DNA from: Aliiroseovarius salicola
GTDB lineage: Bacteria; Pseudomonadota; Alphaproteobacteria; Rhodobacterales; Rhodobacteraceae
DNA: 64,000 nt
NCBI RefSeq assembly: GCF_027891095.1
Contig: NZ_JAQIIO010000005.1
Coordinates: 186,001 to 250,000 of the forward strand
Direction: 5' to 3'
In this document: one piece after another, positions 33,925-43,914 of the stretch
Layout: every line of letters starts with the position of its first letter
How positions within the stretch are numbered: position 1 is the first letter of the stretch
The notes under the pieces: generated by a model
Seen by the model: only the letters and a program-made list of their open reading frames with translations
Database searches by the model: none
Told to the model about the DNA's origin: nothing
Translations under genes and position numbers: made by a program

Positions 33925-36465
33925 TCAGTATTGCCCACCGGAAGACAGCGAGCCGAAATCGGCCTTGTCCGGCACCACCACCTTTGTTCCGGTGGAAGTG
34001 GTCACCACGGACCCTTGATTGTTTTCGGTCGGCGCAAAGAGCGGCAGGTTCGATCCCATCGCGAAGCCACCATCAAACATAACCCCAAAGAGCGGCTCTT
34101 CTCCGTCGCGGAAATATTCTGCCACCACGTGTTCACCCGATGCATCCTGAGGCAAACGCGCGCCGGTCAAACGGTCAATCTTGATGAAGTGCCCCCCTTC
34201 GGGCACTTTGAAGGCACCGCCGCCATATTCCTTGATCGCTTCTTTCATGAAGCTGTTGAAGACCGGGCCGCACATGCCGCCGCCAGATGCCCCGGGCATG
34301 GTGCGCGGACGATCATAGCCAATGTAGCAACCTGCCACGATGTTCGAGGTGAAGCCAATGAACCAGACATCACGCGCATCATTGGTGGTGCCGGTTTTGC
34401 CGGCGGTTGGCACACCCAGATTGACAGTCCGCGACGCGGTGCCCCTGCTGACCACCCCGGTCATCATCGAGGTCAGCTGATAGGCGGTGATCGCATTCAT
34501 CACCCGTTCGCGATTGGACTGGATGCGCGGGGCCGATCCATCAGCAAGGCTTGGATTGGCGCAATCCACACAATCGCGCTGGTCATGGCGATAGATCGTC
34601 TTGCCCCAGCGATCCTGCACCCGGTCAACCAGTGTCGGCTCTACCCGCTCGCCGCCATTGGCAAACATCGCGTAAGCCGCGACCATCTTGAACAGGGTAG
34701 TCTCTTCAGAACCAAGCGAGTTGGCAAGGAACGGGTTCATATCATCATAGACACCAAACCGCTCAGCATAGGCGGCCACCGTATCCATGCCGATTTCCTG
34801 CGCCAGTCGCACGGTCATCAGGTTTCTCGATTTCTCAATACCGGTGCGCAGCGGGGTCGGTCCGTAAAACTTGTTTGACGCGTTTTTAGGGCGCCACACC
34901 CTGCCACCGCCCACTTCCACTTCAATCGGCGCGTCAATCACAATCGTTGCTGGAGAAAACCCGCTGTCCAGCGCCGTCGCATAGACAAATGGTTTGAAGC
35001 TTGAACCCGGCTGGCGCGTGGCCTGCGTGGCGCGATTGAAAACACTGTCCTGATAGGAAAAACCGCCCTGCATCGCAATCACCCGGCCGGTGTTCACATC
35101 CATCGCCATGAACCCGCCCTGTACTTCGGGCACCTGGCGCAGGGTCCAGCGCAGGAATTTACCCTCTTTGTCGAGCATCCGCCGCACATGTACAACATCG
35201 CCCGCTTGCAGAAGGTCTCTCGCCACACGCGCCTTGCGCCCAAGTTTGCCGCTTTCAGGATCGCGACGCCGCGCCCAAGTCACATCCTTGGCAGAGATCC
35301 AGTGGCCATCTTCATCATCTTCAACGCCCTCAATCCCGATGCGCGCGTCCTTGTCGCCCAGCCGGAGCACAACGGCGGGATACCAGCCCTCAATGTCGCG
35401 TGGGAATTTGGTATCGGCAAGAGCCGCACGCCAAGCAGACCCATCCTCAAGCTGATCAAGAGGGATGGTCACGCCTGTCGGGCGCCATACGCCTTGATTG
35501 CGGTCGTATTTTTCAAGTCCTTCACGCAGCGATTTCGCGGCATTTTTCTGTAAATCCGGGTCCACGGTCGCACGCACCGTCATGCCGCCGGTAAAGAATT
35601 CCTCTTCCCCGAAATCGCGCGACAACTGACGGCGGATTTCATCACTGAAATAGTCGCGCGCGGGCAGCGCCTGACGGAAGGACGGGAAATCGCCATTTTG
35701 CACGGTTCGAAGCGGCTTTTCGATCTCGGCCTCATAGGACGCCTGTTCGAGGTAACCGTTCTGATTCATCTCACGCAGCACATAGTTGCGCCGCTTGGTC
35801 ACACGATCCTTGGCCCGGACCGGATGGTATTTGCCCGGCGCCTGCGGCATCGCCGCCAGCGTTGCTGCTTCATGCGGGGTCAACTCATCCAGCGTCTTGT
35901 TGAAATAGGTCTGGGCGGCGGCGGTCACGCCATAGGAATTCTGCCCCAGAAAGATCTCGTTGAGGTAAAGCGCAAGGATCTGATCTTTATCCAGCGAGTT
36001 TTCCAGCCGCACCGACAGGATCAACTCTTTGATCTTGCGCTCGGCAGACCGTTCCGAAGACAGAAGGAAGTTCTTCACCACCTGCTGCGAAATGGTTGAC
36101 GCCCCGCGCAAACGCCCGCCCCGCGCCGCTTCGATCGCCGCGGCCACGATGCCGCGCATGTCAAAGCCCTTGTGATTGTAGAAATTCTTGTCTTCAGCCG
36201 AGATGAACGCGTGCTTCACCAGATCCGGGATCTCGTCGGCGGCTGTAAACAGACGGCGCTCCTTGGCAAACTCATCCATCAGGTTGCCTTCACCGGAATA
36301 GACCCGGCTGATCGTCGCCGGCGTGTAGTTCGACAGCTGCTCATGGCTGGGCAGATCCTGAGAATACATCCAGAAGATGCCGCCAATCACCAAGGCTCCC
36401 ACAAAAACACCAAGGGTGATGAATGTGAAAATTGAGCCAAAAATGCCAAGAATGAATCGGATCAC
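33925..36465 (-). CDS. mrcA: Penicillin-binding protein 1A (bifunctional)
   Basis: 846 aa. Peptidoglycan glycosyltransferase plus transpeptidase, inner membrane. One N-terminal membrane helix, GT51 motifs EDKNFYNHKG, GASTISQQ and RKIKELILS, an OB-like linker domain, then transpeptidase SSFK, SRN and KTGTT. Start placed at GTG (MIRFILGIFG...) with GGAGG three bases upstream, matching homologues; an ATG at 36489 or 36579 would lengthen it. In many Rhodobacterales an amidase gene lies between rne and mrcA; here it is absent. Confidence 0.93.
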   Translation of the reverse strand: MIRFILGIFGSIFTFITLGVFVGALVIGGIFWMYSQDLPSHEQLSNYTPATISRVYSGEGNLMDEFAKERRLFTAADEIPDLVKHAFISAEDKNFYNHKGFDMRGIVAAAIEAARGGRLRGASTISQQVVKNFLLSSERSAERKIKELILSVRLENSLDKDQILALYLNEIFLGQNSYGVTAAAQTYFNKTLDELTPHEAATLAAMPQAPGKYHPVRAKDRVTKRRNYVLREMNQNGYLEQASYEAEIEKPLRTVQNGDFPSFRQALPARDYFSDEIRRQLSRDFGEEEFFTGGMTVRATVDPDLQKNAAKSLREGLEKYDRNQGVWRPTGVTIPLDQLEDGSAWRAALADTKFPRDIEGWYPAVVLRLGDKDARIGIEGVEDDEDGHWISAKDVTWARRRDPESGKLGRKARVARDLLQAGDVVHVRRMLDKEGKFLRWTLRQVPEVQGGFMAMDVNTGRVIAMQGGFSYQDSVFNRATQATRQPGSSFKPFVYATALDSGFSPATIVIDAPIEVEVGGGRVWRPKNASNKFYGPTPLRTGIEKSRNLMTVRLAQEIGMDTVAAYAERFGVYDDMNPFLANSLGSEETTLFKMVAAYAMFANGGERVEPTLVDRVQDRWGKTIYRHDQRDCVDCANPSLADGSAPRIQSNRERVMNAITAYQLTSMMTGVVSRGTASRTVNLGVPTAGKTGTTNDARDVWFIGFTSNIVAGCYIGYDRPRTMPGASGGGMCGPVFNSFMKEAIKEYGGGAFKVPEGGHFIKIDRLTGARLPQDASGEHVVAEYFRDGEEPLFGVMFDGGFAMGSNLPLFAPTENNQGSVVTTSTGTKVVVPDKADFGSLSSGGQY

Positions 36466-36710
36466 GCGCGCCTCCGGGGTTGTGCACATCTTCCTATAAA
36501 GGGCGGCTGCGCGGGGGTCAAAACCCCCGAGGGGGGAAAAATCGGCCAATTTACGCCCCTTTGATCGGATTTCTGCCACCGAAGCAAGCGCTTGCCCTTA
36601 GGTTAACTTGCAACTTTCAATTCCTCCGCGATCCCCTTCCCGAAAAAGGGGCAATTGCATCCCCCAGCCCCCACGCCTATGTCTTGATCAACAGATTTTC
36701 CGGAGGTTTC

Positions 36711-38534
36711 ATGTTCCATCCCCTTCCCTTCCCCGTTCTCGATGCAAACGCTGGCTCTGGCGACAATGCATTTGGCGACCTGCCCGACTGGGATTTGACC
36801 GACCTTTACACTGACCCAGATGCCCCCGAACTTGCCCGCGACCTTGACTGGATTGACACGACCTGCGCGACTTTTGCCGAGAAATATCAGGGCAAGCTTG
36901 CCGATCTGGATGCCGCCGGGATGTTGGACTGCGTTCTGGAAGATGAAAAAATCACCATGATCGCCGGGCGCATCATGTCCTTTGCTGGCCTGCGCTATTA
37001 TCAGGAAACCACCGATGCGGATCGGGCGCAGTTCTTCCAGAACTGCCAGGAGCGGATCACTGTGGGCACCGCCCCGCTGGTGTTTTTCACCTTGGAAGTT
37101 AATCGGCTGGACGACGACCTTCTGGCTGGTTGGTTCAATGAAAATGATGGGCTCGCCCGTTACAAACCGATCTTCGACCGGATGCGTGCCCTGCGCCCGC
37201 ACCAACTGTCCGATGAGCTGGAACAGTTCCTGCACGACAAGTCTTCGGTGGGATCGTCGGCGTGGAACACGCTCTTTGACGAAACCGTCGCCGGGCTGAT
37301 GTTCACCGTGAATGGCGAAGAGCGCAATCTTGAAGCCACCGCCAACCTGCTGACCGAACATGACCGCCCCACCCGCGAGGCGGCGGCCCGCGAAATTGCG
37401 CGTGTGCTCGGTGAGAGCATCAAGCTCTTCGCCCGCGTGCACAACACGCTCGCCAAGGAAAAAGAGATCGAAGATCGCTGGCGCAAGATGCCCAGCCCAC
37501 AAACCGGCCGCCACCTGTCAAACCATGTGGAACCGGAGGTGGTTGAGGCGCTGCGCAATGCCGTGGTTGCTGCCTACCCGCGCCTCTCACACCGCTATTA
37601 CGAGCTGAAGCGCAAATGGCTGGGCCTCGACGTGATGGAAGTCTGGGACCGCAACGCGCCCCTGCCGCTGGAAGACGACAAGCTGGTGACATGGCCCGAG
37701 GCCGAGAAGATCGTGATGGGCGCCTATGCCGATTTTGATCCGCGCATGGCTGAGATCGCAAAGCCGTTTTTTACTGATGGATGGATTGATGCAGGTGTGA
37801 AACCCGGCAAGGCCCCCGGCGCCTTTGCCCATCCCACCGTCACTGACGCACACCCCTATGTGATGTTGAACTATCTCGGAAAACCCCGAGATGTCATGAC
37901 CTTGGCCCATGAACTTGGCCATGGTGTGCATCAGGTTCTGGCCGCAGGTCAGGGCGAACTCCTGTCCTCAACCCCGCTGACACTGGCCGAGACCGCATCC
38001 GTGTTTGGCGAGATGCTGACCTTCCGCAAACTCTTGTCCGAGGCGAAATCCAAGGAAGAGAAGAAAGTGCTTCTGGCAGGCAAAGTTGAAGACATGATCA
38101 ACACCGTGGTTCGCCAGATCGCGTTTTACGATTTCGAATGCAAATTGCACGAAGCCCGCGCCGGGGGAGAACTCACCCCAGATGACATCAACGCCCTGTG
38201 GATGTCAGTGCAGGCCGAAAGCCTCGGTGGTGCGTTTGACTTCATGGACGGTTATGAGACCTTCTGGTCCTACATCCCGCATTTCGTCCACTCACCGTTC
38301 TACGTCTATGCCTATGCCTTTGGCGACGGCCTCGTGAACGCGCTTTATGCGGTTTACGAAGAAGGCGACGCAGACTTCCAGGACAAGTATTTCGACATGC
38401 TCAAGGCGGGTGGCGCGAAACACCACAAAGACCTGCTCGCTCCGTTCGGGCTCGACGCCTCCGACCCGAAATTCTGGGACAAGGGCCTTTCCATGATCGA
38501 AGGCTTCATCGATGAATTGGAAGCGATGGAGTAA
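36711..38534 (+). CDS. pepF: M3-family oligoendopeptidase F
   Basis: 607 aa cytosolic zinc metallopeptidase acting on short peptides. HELGH (about residue 400) supplies two zinc His and the Glu base, followed by the third ligand in ETASVFGEM. C-terminal HSPFYVYAYAFG is conserved in PepF. ATG with CGGAGG upstream. Divergent from mrcA. Followed by a terminator hairpin. Confidence 0.93.
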   Translation: MFHPLPFPVLDANAGSGDNAFGDLPDWDLTDLYTDPDAPELARDLDWIDTTCATFAEKYQGKLADLDAAGMLDCVLEDEKITMIAGRIMSFAGLRYYQETTDADRAQFFQNCQERITVGTAPLVFFTLEVNRLDDDLLAGWFNENDGLARYKPIFDRMRALRPHQLSDELEQFLHDKSSVGSSAWNTLFDETVAGLMFTVNGEERNLEATANLLTEHDRPTREAAAREIARVLGESIKLFARVHNTLAKEKEIEDRWRKMPSPQTGRHLSNHVEPEVVEALRNAVVAAYPRLSHRYYELKRKWLGLDVMEVWDRNAPLPLEDDKLVTWPEAEKIVMGAYADFDPRMAEIAKPFFTDGWIDAGVKPGKAPGAFAHPTVTDAHPYVMLNYLGKPRDVMTLAHELGHGVHQVLAAGQGELLSSTPLTLAETASVFGEMLTFRKLLSEAKSKEEKKVLLAGKVEDMINTVVRQIAFYDFECKLHEARAGGELTPDDINALWMSVQAESLGGAFDFMDGYETFWSYIPHFVHSPFYVYAYAFGDGLVNALYAVYEEGDADFQDKYFDMLKAGGAKHHKDLLAPFGLDASDPKFWDKGLSMIEGFIDELEAME

Positions 38535-38548
38535 GCTCACACCCCGCA

Positions 38549-38580
38549 AACGCCCCGCGGCTTTGACTGTGGGGCGTTTC
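38549..38580 (+). terminator. Terminator after pepF
   Basis: 9-bp stem AAACGCCCC/GGGGCGTTT with a 14-nt loop, 15 bp after the stop. Confidence 0.65.
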
Positions 38581-38610
38581 GCCTGCCATCACCTGTCGCC
38601 CTACCGGGGC

Positions 38611-39003
38611 TCAGAGCCCCTCAACCTGTCGCGCATAATCCTCGGCATTGAACCACCCCCGAGAAGATTTGACCTTCAGCGCGTCATCCAACTCCCATTC
38701 CTCCCAGCCCCGAATGGTCAAATGATGGCCTGTTGTTGCGTCATGGCCCGCAAAGGTCCACACGAAAACAGCGTGTGAGCCGGAAAGCCGGATATCATCA
38801 CAGCTGAGTATCAGATCAGGCACATCGGCATAAAAACCCTCAGCCATTTCCTGAACGCGCGCGCGCCCCCTCCAGGGTTCACCTCTGTTGATTATGATCT
38901 CACCGTCTTCGGCAAAAAAAGACGCCACGGCCTCGGCAGATTTGGAGTTCCAGGCCGCCGTATAATCAGCCGCTATTTTGCTTACCGCCATTAGGTCAAT
39001 CAT
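38611..39003 (-). CDS. NTF2-like/SnoaL-like protein
   Basis: 130 aa. KIAADYTAAWNSKSAEAVASFFAEDGEI-type N-terminus, WRGRARVQEMAEGFYADVPDL and a C-terminal RGWFNAEDYARQ pattern of the SnoaL_2 group. Start at the ATG following GGAGGGGCGG; the frame is open further upstream without support. Role unknown; these proteins often handle small toxic or polyketide-like compounds. Confidence 0.72.
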   Translation of the reverse strand: MIDLMAVSKIAADYTAAWNSKSAEAVASFFAEDGEIIINRGEPWRGRARVQEMAEGFYADVPDLILSCDDIRLSGSHAVFVWTFAGHDATTGHHLTIRGWEEWELDDALKVKSSRGWFNAEDYARQVEGL

Positions 39004-39304
39004 CCGCCCCTCCATCTGATGACTTCGACGAGTATCGCATGACGGGGCAGATTCACCAAAATGGGCTGCGATCCCTTTGCAAAATGCAATCATTCCTCAC
39101 GTGCAGAAAGAAGGCGCAGGATCATCTGGTGGTGTATTCCGTGCTCACGCCACCTTAAAAATCACATGTCGCTTCTATCCGATTAATAACGACATCTGAC
39201 TTTTGCTTTGCTAGATACTCAGTTCGTGGCAACAGTTGCTTTGCCATTCGCAGGGGAGCCACAGGCGCGCAATATTTTACCTGAAATAATCCCTTCAACT
39301 TTCT
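39004..39304. other. A/T-richer intergenic region
   Basis: About 300 bases with visibly lower G/C than the flanks. No gene, hairpin or convincing promoter seen. Confidence 0.4.
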
Positions 39305-39970
39305 CTATATGCCATCAGAATATGCGCGTTCCTTGTCAGCTTCTTCAGCCAAAGCTTCCCAGCCATCCGTCTTTCCGGGAAGGTGTTTTACACCAGTAAG
39401 CAGCTTCCCTTGCGCGTCATAAAGTGACAATTGGCGTAAAACTTCGCTTTGCAGGAAGTCCTCAAACGACACCCATCGAGCACCGATAAGGTCGGCATCT
39501 CCATGATACATTTCCACTTCACCGGTTGATGACAGATAAAGCAGTCCTTGCGACGACCGTTGACCGCTCACCGCTCCTATTCCTAAATGCCCAGCGGGGA
39601 CATATTCAGGACGCTCATATACGTTCTGATACACAAGGCTAATAGGTTGACCAATCCCTGGACCTGACGTGCACGCCGAGCTGTAAGTCGTCCCATGCAA
39701 ACTCAGTTCTCCCAGCCTCATGCCATTTGTTTGCAGCAAGAATGCTCGGTAGGCTTCGGGGATAAACCGATCACTCTCAGCTTCTGCCAATTCAATCCCT
39801 TTGTCATCCAAGCCTGCATAAAACGTGGCGAGATAGGCAAAGGGCGCAACATGGGGAACATGACCGGTTTTAATCGCCCCATTCGCTCCTTCGACATGCC
39901 CCAATGGGTCAAGTTTACCACGAATTTTGGATTTCATCTCTAAAACGATGTCGGAAATACTATTGGTCAT
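39305..39970 (-). CDS. SMI1/KNR4 (SUKH) family protein
   Basis: 221 aa. FIPEAYRAFLLQTNGMRLGELSLHG carries the SUKH core (an amphipathic helix, then the NG turn), and the later IGAVSGQRSSQGLLYLSSTGEVEMYHGD-ADLIGARWVSFEDFL completes the fold (motifs up to 20 residues each seen separately). In bacteria SUKH proteins are usually immunity proteins against polymorphic nuclease or deaminase toxins. No toxin gene lies within reach here, so it is an orphan. Weak ribosome site; A/T-richer surroundings suggest acquisition. Confidence 0.72.
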   Translation of the reverse strand: MTNSISDIVLEMKSKIRGKLDPLGHVEGANGAIKTGHVPHVAPFAYLATFYAGLDDKGIELAEAESDRFIPEAYRAFLLQTNGMRLGELSLHGTTYSSACTSGPGIGQPISLVYQNVYERPEYVPAGHLGIGAVSGQRSSQGLLYLSSTGEVEMYHGDADLIGARWVSFEDFLQSEVLRQLSLYDAQGKLLTGVKHLPGKTDGWEALAEEADKERAYSDGI

Positions 39971-40012
39971 GGGGTAAAATTTCTCAGAAAATTTTCACTA
40001 AAACGCCGGGCA

Positions 40013-40282
40013 TCACTTCAATTGGCTGTCCTTCGACCCGCGACGATTGAATCCCGGACGCGCATTGAAGGCCGCGTCGCGTTCGCGCACGCAGTCGATG
40101 CAAAGTTTCACACCGGGAATCGCTTCACGCCGCGCTTGGGGGATTTCTTCTTCGCATTCGGCGCAATGGGTAAAGCTTTCACCCACCGGCTGCGCGCGTG
40201 TTTTCATCCGGGCCAGTTCATCCGACACCGACGCTTCGATCTGTTCGCTTACCGCGCCATCGCGCGCCCATCCGCCAGCCAT
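40013..40282 (-). CDS. DksA/TraR-type C4 zinc-finger protein
   Basis: 89 aa. Cys4 finger CAECEEEIP...GVKLCIDC near residues 42-66. Short TraR-like form without the long DksA coiled coil, so it may bind the RNA polymerase secondary channel without ppGpp, as phage/plasmid TraR do. Start at ATG with GGAGA upstream; earlier Met codons have no ribosome site. Confidence 0.82.
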   Translation of the reverse strand: MAGGWARDGAVSEQIEASVSDELARMKTRAQPVGESFTHCAECEEEIPQARREAIPGVKLCIDCVRERDAAFNARPGFNRRGSKDSQLK

Positions 40283-40386
40283 AACACTCTCCATTCCTGA
40301 TACGTCAAATCCTGACACATCAAATTCCTGCGGCCTGAGCTAATGTTGACGAAGGTTCGGTGCGATTTCAATGCCTGGCTTTGGTG

Positions 40387-41952
40387 TCAGTCATTCGCAA
40401 CCTGATCACCCCCCCACAAATGGCTGACCAGATCGGCATCCATGCGCAGGCGCTGGCGCATGAGCCAGTCGCTCTGGCCCTCTACCCAACTAGGGTTTTC
40501 AGACAAAAGTGACACCCCAAGCCCAGCCCGGTGGGCATCAGATGGCAAATCCATCATTTCCAGCAAGGTAGGAAATGCATCGATCATGGCGCCTTGTTTG
40601 CTCACCTCGCCGGGCGCGATACCTCCGCCCAGAACCATGAATGTATTTGTGCGGTCAAACTTGCTCAGATCCCAATAGGCACTGACCTTTGGATGCGCCA
40701 GATGATCCGACAGCAGAACAATCAGCGTGTCCTCGGCGGAAACAACGTCCTGAGCGGCCTTTACGAATTGAGACACCAGCTCGGCGGTGCAGCGCACACC
40801 CTCCAGAATATCATCCTGCTCGATCGCCGTGTGCTCCCCGCGGCATTCTGATGCCAGTTCCGCAGCAGGACCATGGGTGCCAACCGTCAGCAGTGACAGA
40901 AAATAAGGGGTGTCGGTTTGTTCAAGCTCTGACAACCGGTCCAGTGTGGCGTCCAGCAATTGACCATCAAGGACCCCCCAGTTGCCCAGATCATCTGCGC
41001 CACCCGCAATAAGCTCGTCGATGTCATGAATATGCCCAATCCCATGTGTTTCGAGAAAAGACCGCTTGCCAGCAAAGCTGGCGTCGGACCCCAGAAACAT
41101 TTCGGTCACATATCCCCGTTCCGTCAGAACATCACCAAGACAGGTCACGCCGGGCATGTAAGATTGCGCATTATCAATCCGGTTGCGACTGGCAAATCCG
41201 CGCGGGACTAGCGGCACACCGCATTGCGACGCCACCAGACCGGCGCTTGTCCAGGCGGTCAGCGGCATCTGCGCCACACCAGTGAAATTCAGGGCTTCAG
41301 GGGCAAGCTGCGCGATCTTTTGATAGGCATTCTCAAATAGGTCAGGCTTGTCATATGTTGCTTCGATCCCCTCGAGATAAATCAGCACAAGGTTCTTGCC
41401 AGCCGACGGCTGCGACACCCTCACCGGTGCAAGATCAGACAGCACGCGGGGTTCTTGCCCGGACACAACAAAATAAGCATACATCCCAGCAGATTGAACA
41501 AAGGGGTTTACGGCCACCAGCCCCGTTGCTGCGAAGGACAGCCAGGCACCAGCTTTGGGCAATCTGCGAAATAGAAACCAGACCGAATGTAAAAGACACG
41601 CCACCACCACCCCGCCTGCCAGAACCGGAAGAATGGTGCCTGCGGGCATCCCTTCCTGCACACCTTCCTGCATGTGGTAAAGCAGCGCTGAAAGAGAAAA
41701 CCCACCGAAATACTGACGCAGCACCAGCCATGGGAACAAGAACAACGCCCCCACGCCGTAAAAGATCACGGGCCAGCGGCCAATCCGTTGATGGGTGGGA
41801 TGAAGCGCCAGCAATGCGCTGCCGTAAATTACCGGCAGCACGCCCCCTGCAATCATCAGGTGTTGCGGCTCCACCAGATCCGCCAGAACCGTGGCAACAA
41901 TTCCAACGAGAAGGGTGAAGACTACGCCGGTATATCCTGCAAAACGGATCAA
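40387..41952 (-). CDS. Sulfatase-fold phosphoglycerol transferase (OpgB/LtaS-like)
   Basis: 521 aa. Four to five N-terminal membrane helices (about 5-165), then a periplasmic sulfatase-like domain: IYLEGIEATY (first metal Glu), PLTAWTSAGLVASQCG (Thr nucleophile region), LGNWGVLDGQL, GTHGP (metal His) and LSDHLAHP (metal Asp/His). Closest functional relatives add phosphoglycerol to periplasmic glucans (OpgB/MdoB) or make lipoteichoic acid. TTG start with GAGGGA five bases upstream. It follows rpoH in the same direction. Confidence 0.78.
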   Translation of the reverse strand: MIRFAGYTGVVFTLLVGIVATVLADLVEPQHLMIAGGVLPVIYGSALLALHPTHQRIGRWPVIFYGVGALFLFPWLVLRQYFGGFSLSALLYHMQEGVQEGMPAGTILPVLAGGVVVACLLHSVWFLFRRLPKAGAWLSFAATGLVAVNPFVQSAGMYAYFVVSGQEPRVLSDLAPVRVSQPSAGKNLVLIYLEGIEATYDKPDLFENAYQKIAQLAPEALNFTGVAQMPLTAWTSAGLVASQCGVPLVPRGFASRNRIDNAQSYMPGVTCLGDVLTERGYVTEMFLGSDASFAGKRSFLETHGIGHIHDIDELIAGGADDLGNWGVLDGQLLDATLDRLSELEQTDTPYFLSLLTVGTHGPAAELASECRGEHTAIEQDDILEGVRCTAELVSQFVKAAQDVVSAEDTLIVLLSDHLAHPKVSAYWDLSKFDRTNTFMVLGGGIAPGEVSKQGAMIDAFPTLLEMMDLPSDAHRAGLGVSLLSENPSWVEGQSDWLMRQRLRMDADLVSHLWGGDQVAND

Positions 41953-41975
41953 GGTCTTCCCTCATGACAGCTTTG

Positions 41976-41998
41976 TGGCCCGCATCACTTACGGGCCA
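41976..41998 (-). terminator. Hairpin between rpoH and the OpgB-like gene
   Basis: 7-bp stem TGGCCCG/CGGGCCA, 9-nt loop. No T-run; partial termination or processing possible. Confidence 0.4.
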
Positions 41999-42014
41999 TC
42001 AATGAGGGACAGGT

Positions 42015-42908
42015 TTATCCTTTAATCAAACCCTTTTCCAGAGCCAGTTCCTGCATCCGTTTCTGCAGTTTTTCAAACGCGCGCACTTCGATCTGGCGGA
42101 TCCGTTCGCGGCTCACGTTATAGACGCCGGACAGGTCCTCCAGCGTCACCGGGCGATCCTTCAGGCGGCGCTGTGTCAGGATATCCTTCTCCCGATCATT
42201 CAGAACCTCCATCGCCTCAGTCATCATGTCACGACGCACTTCCAGCTCGTTGGCTTCCGCATAGTCGCCCGCCTGATCGGCGTCTTCATCCTCAAGCCAT
42301 TCCTGCCATTCCATCGCCCCTTCGCCGTCGGCAGAAACCTGCGCATTCAGCGAAGCATCGCCGCCGGACATGCGACGGTTCATCGAGATGACTTCTTCTT
42401 CCGTCACATTCAGATCGTTGGCAATCCGGGCTACATTCTCCGGGCGAAGGTCGCCATCTTCCAGCGCACCAATACGTGCCTTGGCCTTGCGCAGGTTGAA
42501 AAACAGTTTCTTCTGTGCCGAGGTCGTACCCAGTTTCACAAGCGACCACGAGCGCAGGATATATTCCTGAATGCTCGCACGGATCCACCACATGGCATAG
42601 GTGGCCAGACGGAAACCCTTTTCCGGGTCAAACCGTTTCACCGCCTGCATCAGACCCACATTCGCCTCGGAAATCACCTCGGCCTGTGGCAGGCCATAGC
42701 CGCGATAGCCCATGGCAATCTTGGCGGCGAGACGCAGGTGCGAATTCACCATCTGGTGGGCGGCATCCCGGTCCTGATGATCCACCCAGCGTTTGGCCAG
42801 CATATATTCGGTTTCCGGTTCCAACATCGGGAATTTCCGGATTTCCTGAAGATAGCGGTTCAACCCCCCTTCGGGCGTTGGTGCGGGTAGATTTTTATAG
42901 TTGCTCAT
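42015..42908 (-). CDS. rpoH: RNA polymerase heat-shock sigma factor RpoH
   Basis: 297 aa. Region 2 (SHLRLAAKIAMGYRGYGLP, EANVGLMQAVKRFDPEKGFRLATYA, MWWIRASIQEYIL), the RpoH box QKKLFFNLRK, and region 4.2 ending [21 protein letters not shown]. Rhodobacterales usually carry two RpoH paralogues; which one this is cannot be decided. Upstream 270 bp to the acetyltransferase gene are without a gene. Confidence 0.95.
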   Translation of the reverse strand: MSNYKNLPAPTPEGGLNRYLQEIRKFPMLEPETEYMLAKRWVDHQDRDAAHQMVNSHLRLAAKIAMGYRGYGLPQAEVISEANVGLMQAVKRFDPEKGFRLATYAMWWIRASIQEYILRSWSLVKLGTTSAQKKLFFNLRKAKARIGALEDGDLRPENVARIANDLNVTEEEVISMNRRMSGGDASLNAQVSADGEGAMEWQEWLEDEDADQAGDYAEANELEVRRDMMTEAMEVLNDREKDILTQRRLKDRPVTLEDLSGVYNVSRERIRQIEVRAFEKLQKRMQELALEKGLIKG

Positions 42909-43176
42909 CGTCTTTATTGGCCCTCCTGGCCACGTATCGACCTGAAAATCAGGCCAAACTCTTCCTGTCAGCCCTCGAATGTATCAAGGCTTAACATCGA
43001 GATAGTGCGCGCTCTTTCATCTTTCAAGTGCGCTATACAAATTATGTTAACGCTATATGACGCGCCACGCACTGGTTGTGAAGCACTCTCACGGCTTCGT
43101 GCATAAGGTTACAGGAAACTAGGTAGGTTCGGTTGATCAAATAGGACAATGGACGATCCCGCTCATGGTCCGGCCA

Positions 43177-43734
43177 TCACGCCTTTCTGTCGATCGGTCG
43201 CGCCGGGTTGCCGACAACGACCTGCCCCGCCGCCACGTCTTTGGTGACGATGCTTCCCGCGCCAACAACCGCCCCCTTACCGATTGTGACACCCGCCAGA
43301 ATGATCGCCCCACCACCGATCCAGACTTTCTCGCCGATCCATACGGGCCTTGCGATCTCCAGCCCTTCAACACATCGCTTCACGGGATCCTGATGGTGTT
43401 CGGCGCAGTAGATCTGTACATTTGGCCCAAGCGCACAATGATCGCCGATCTTCACCGCAGCAGTGTCCAGAATGGTACAGCCCGCATTCAGGAAAACCTC
43501 TTCCCCAAGCTCGATATTGATACCGTATGCGCAGTGAAATGGGGCTTCGATAATGGCACTTTTCTTAGCCGTAATAAGCTGCCGAAGTTTCGGGCCTACT
43601 TTGCCACGAGTGTCGGGATGCAAGCTATTGTGCTCATGGACCGCTGACCGCGCCACGACCCGAAGCGCCTCAAGCTCGTCATCGACACAGTTGTACCAAT
43701 CACCGGCCACCATCTTTTGTCGTTCTGTTCTCAT
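43177..43734 (-). CDS. Sugar O-acetyltransferase (left-handed beta-helix, NodL/LacA type)
   Basis: 185 aa. Mac domain at the N-terminus (MRTERQKMVAGDWYNCVDDEL), then hexapeptide repeats IELGEEVFLNAGCTILDTAAVKIGDHC and VWIGGGAIILAGVTIGKGAVVGAGSIVTKDV, with catalytic His in YCAEHHQDP. Uses acetyl-CoA to acetylate a sugar (maltose/galactose/lipo-oligosaccharide type). Start at the Met beginning the Mac domain; GGAG lies 11 bases upstream. Confidence 0.85.
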   Translation of the reverse strand: MRTERQKMVAGDWYNCVDDELEALRVVARSAVHEHNSLHPDTRGKVGPKLRQLITAKKSAIIEAPFHCAYGINIELGEEVFLNAGCTILDTAAVKIGDHCALGPNVQIYCAEHHQDPVKRCVEGLEIARPVWIGEKVWIGGGAIILAGVTIGKGAVVGAGSIVTKDVAAGQVVVGNPARPIDRKA

Positions 43735-43914
43735 GCCAATCAAAGCTCCGTGCTTATCCCGAGGGACTTTCGAAATCAGACGTATTCGAAAATCCTGAAG
43801 CCCAATTCGATGAGAGGCTCGGGGACTGATAAGTTCAAGCATATCGCCTGGCCGGTAAAACCCAAAATCCGGCGCGGCCCAACATCCTGCCAAATAGCAG
43901 GACGGGTGGTGCCC

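Noticed and set aside
33344-34018. 224-codon frame in the rne-mrcA gap
   Set aside because: Runs into the 3' end of mrcA antisense, mixed low-quality composition, no homology; no amidase remnant recognised in it.
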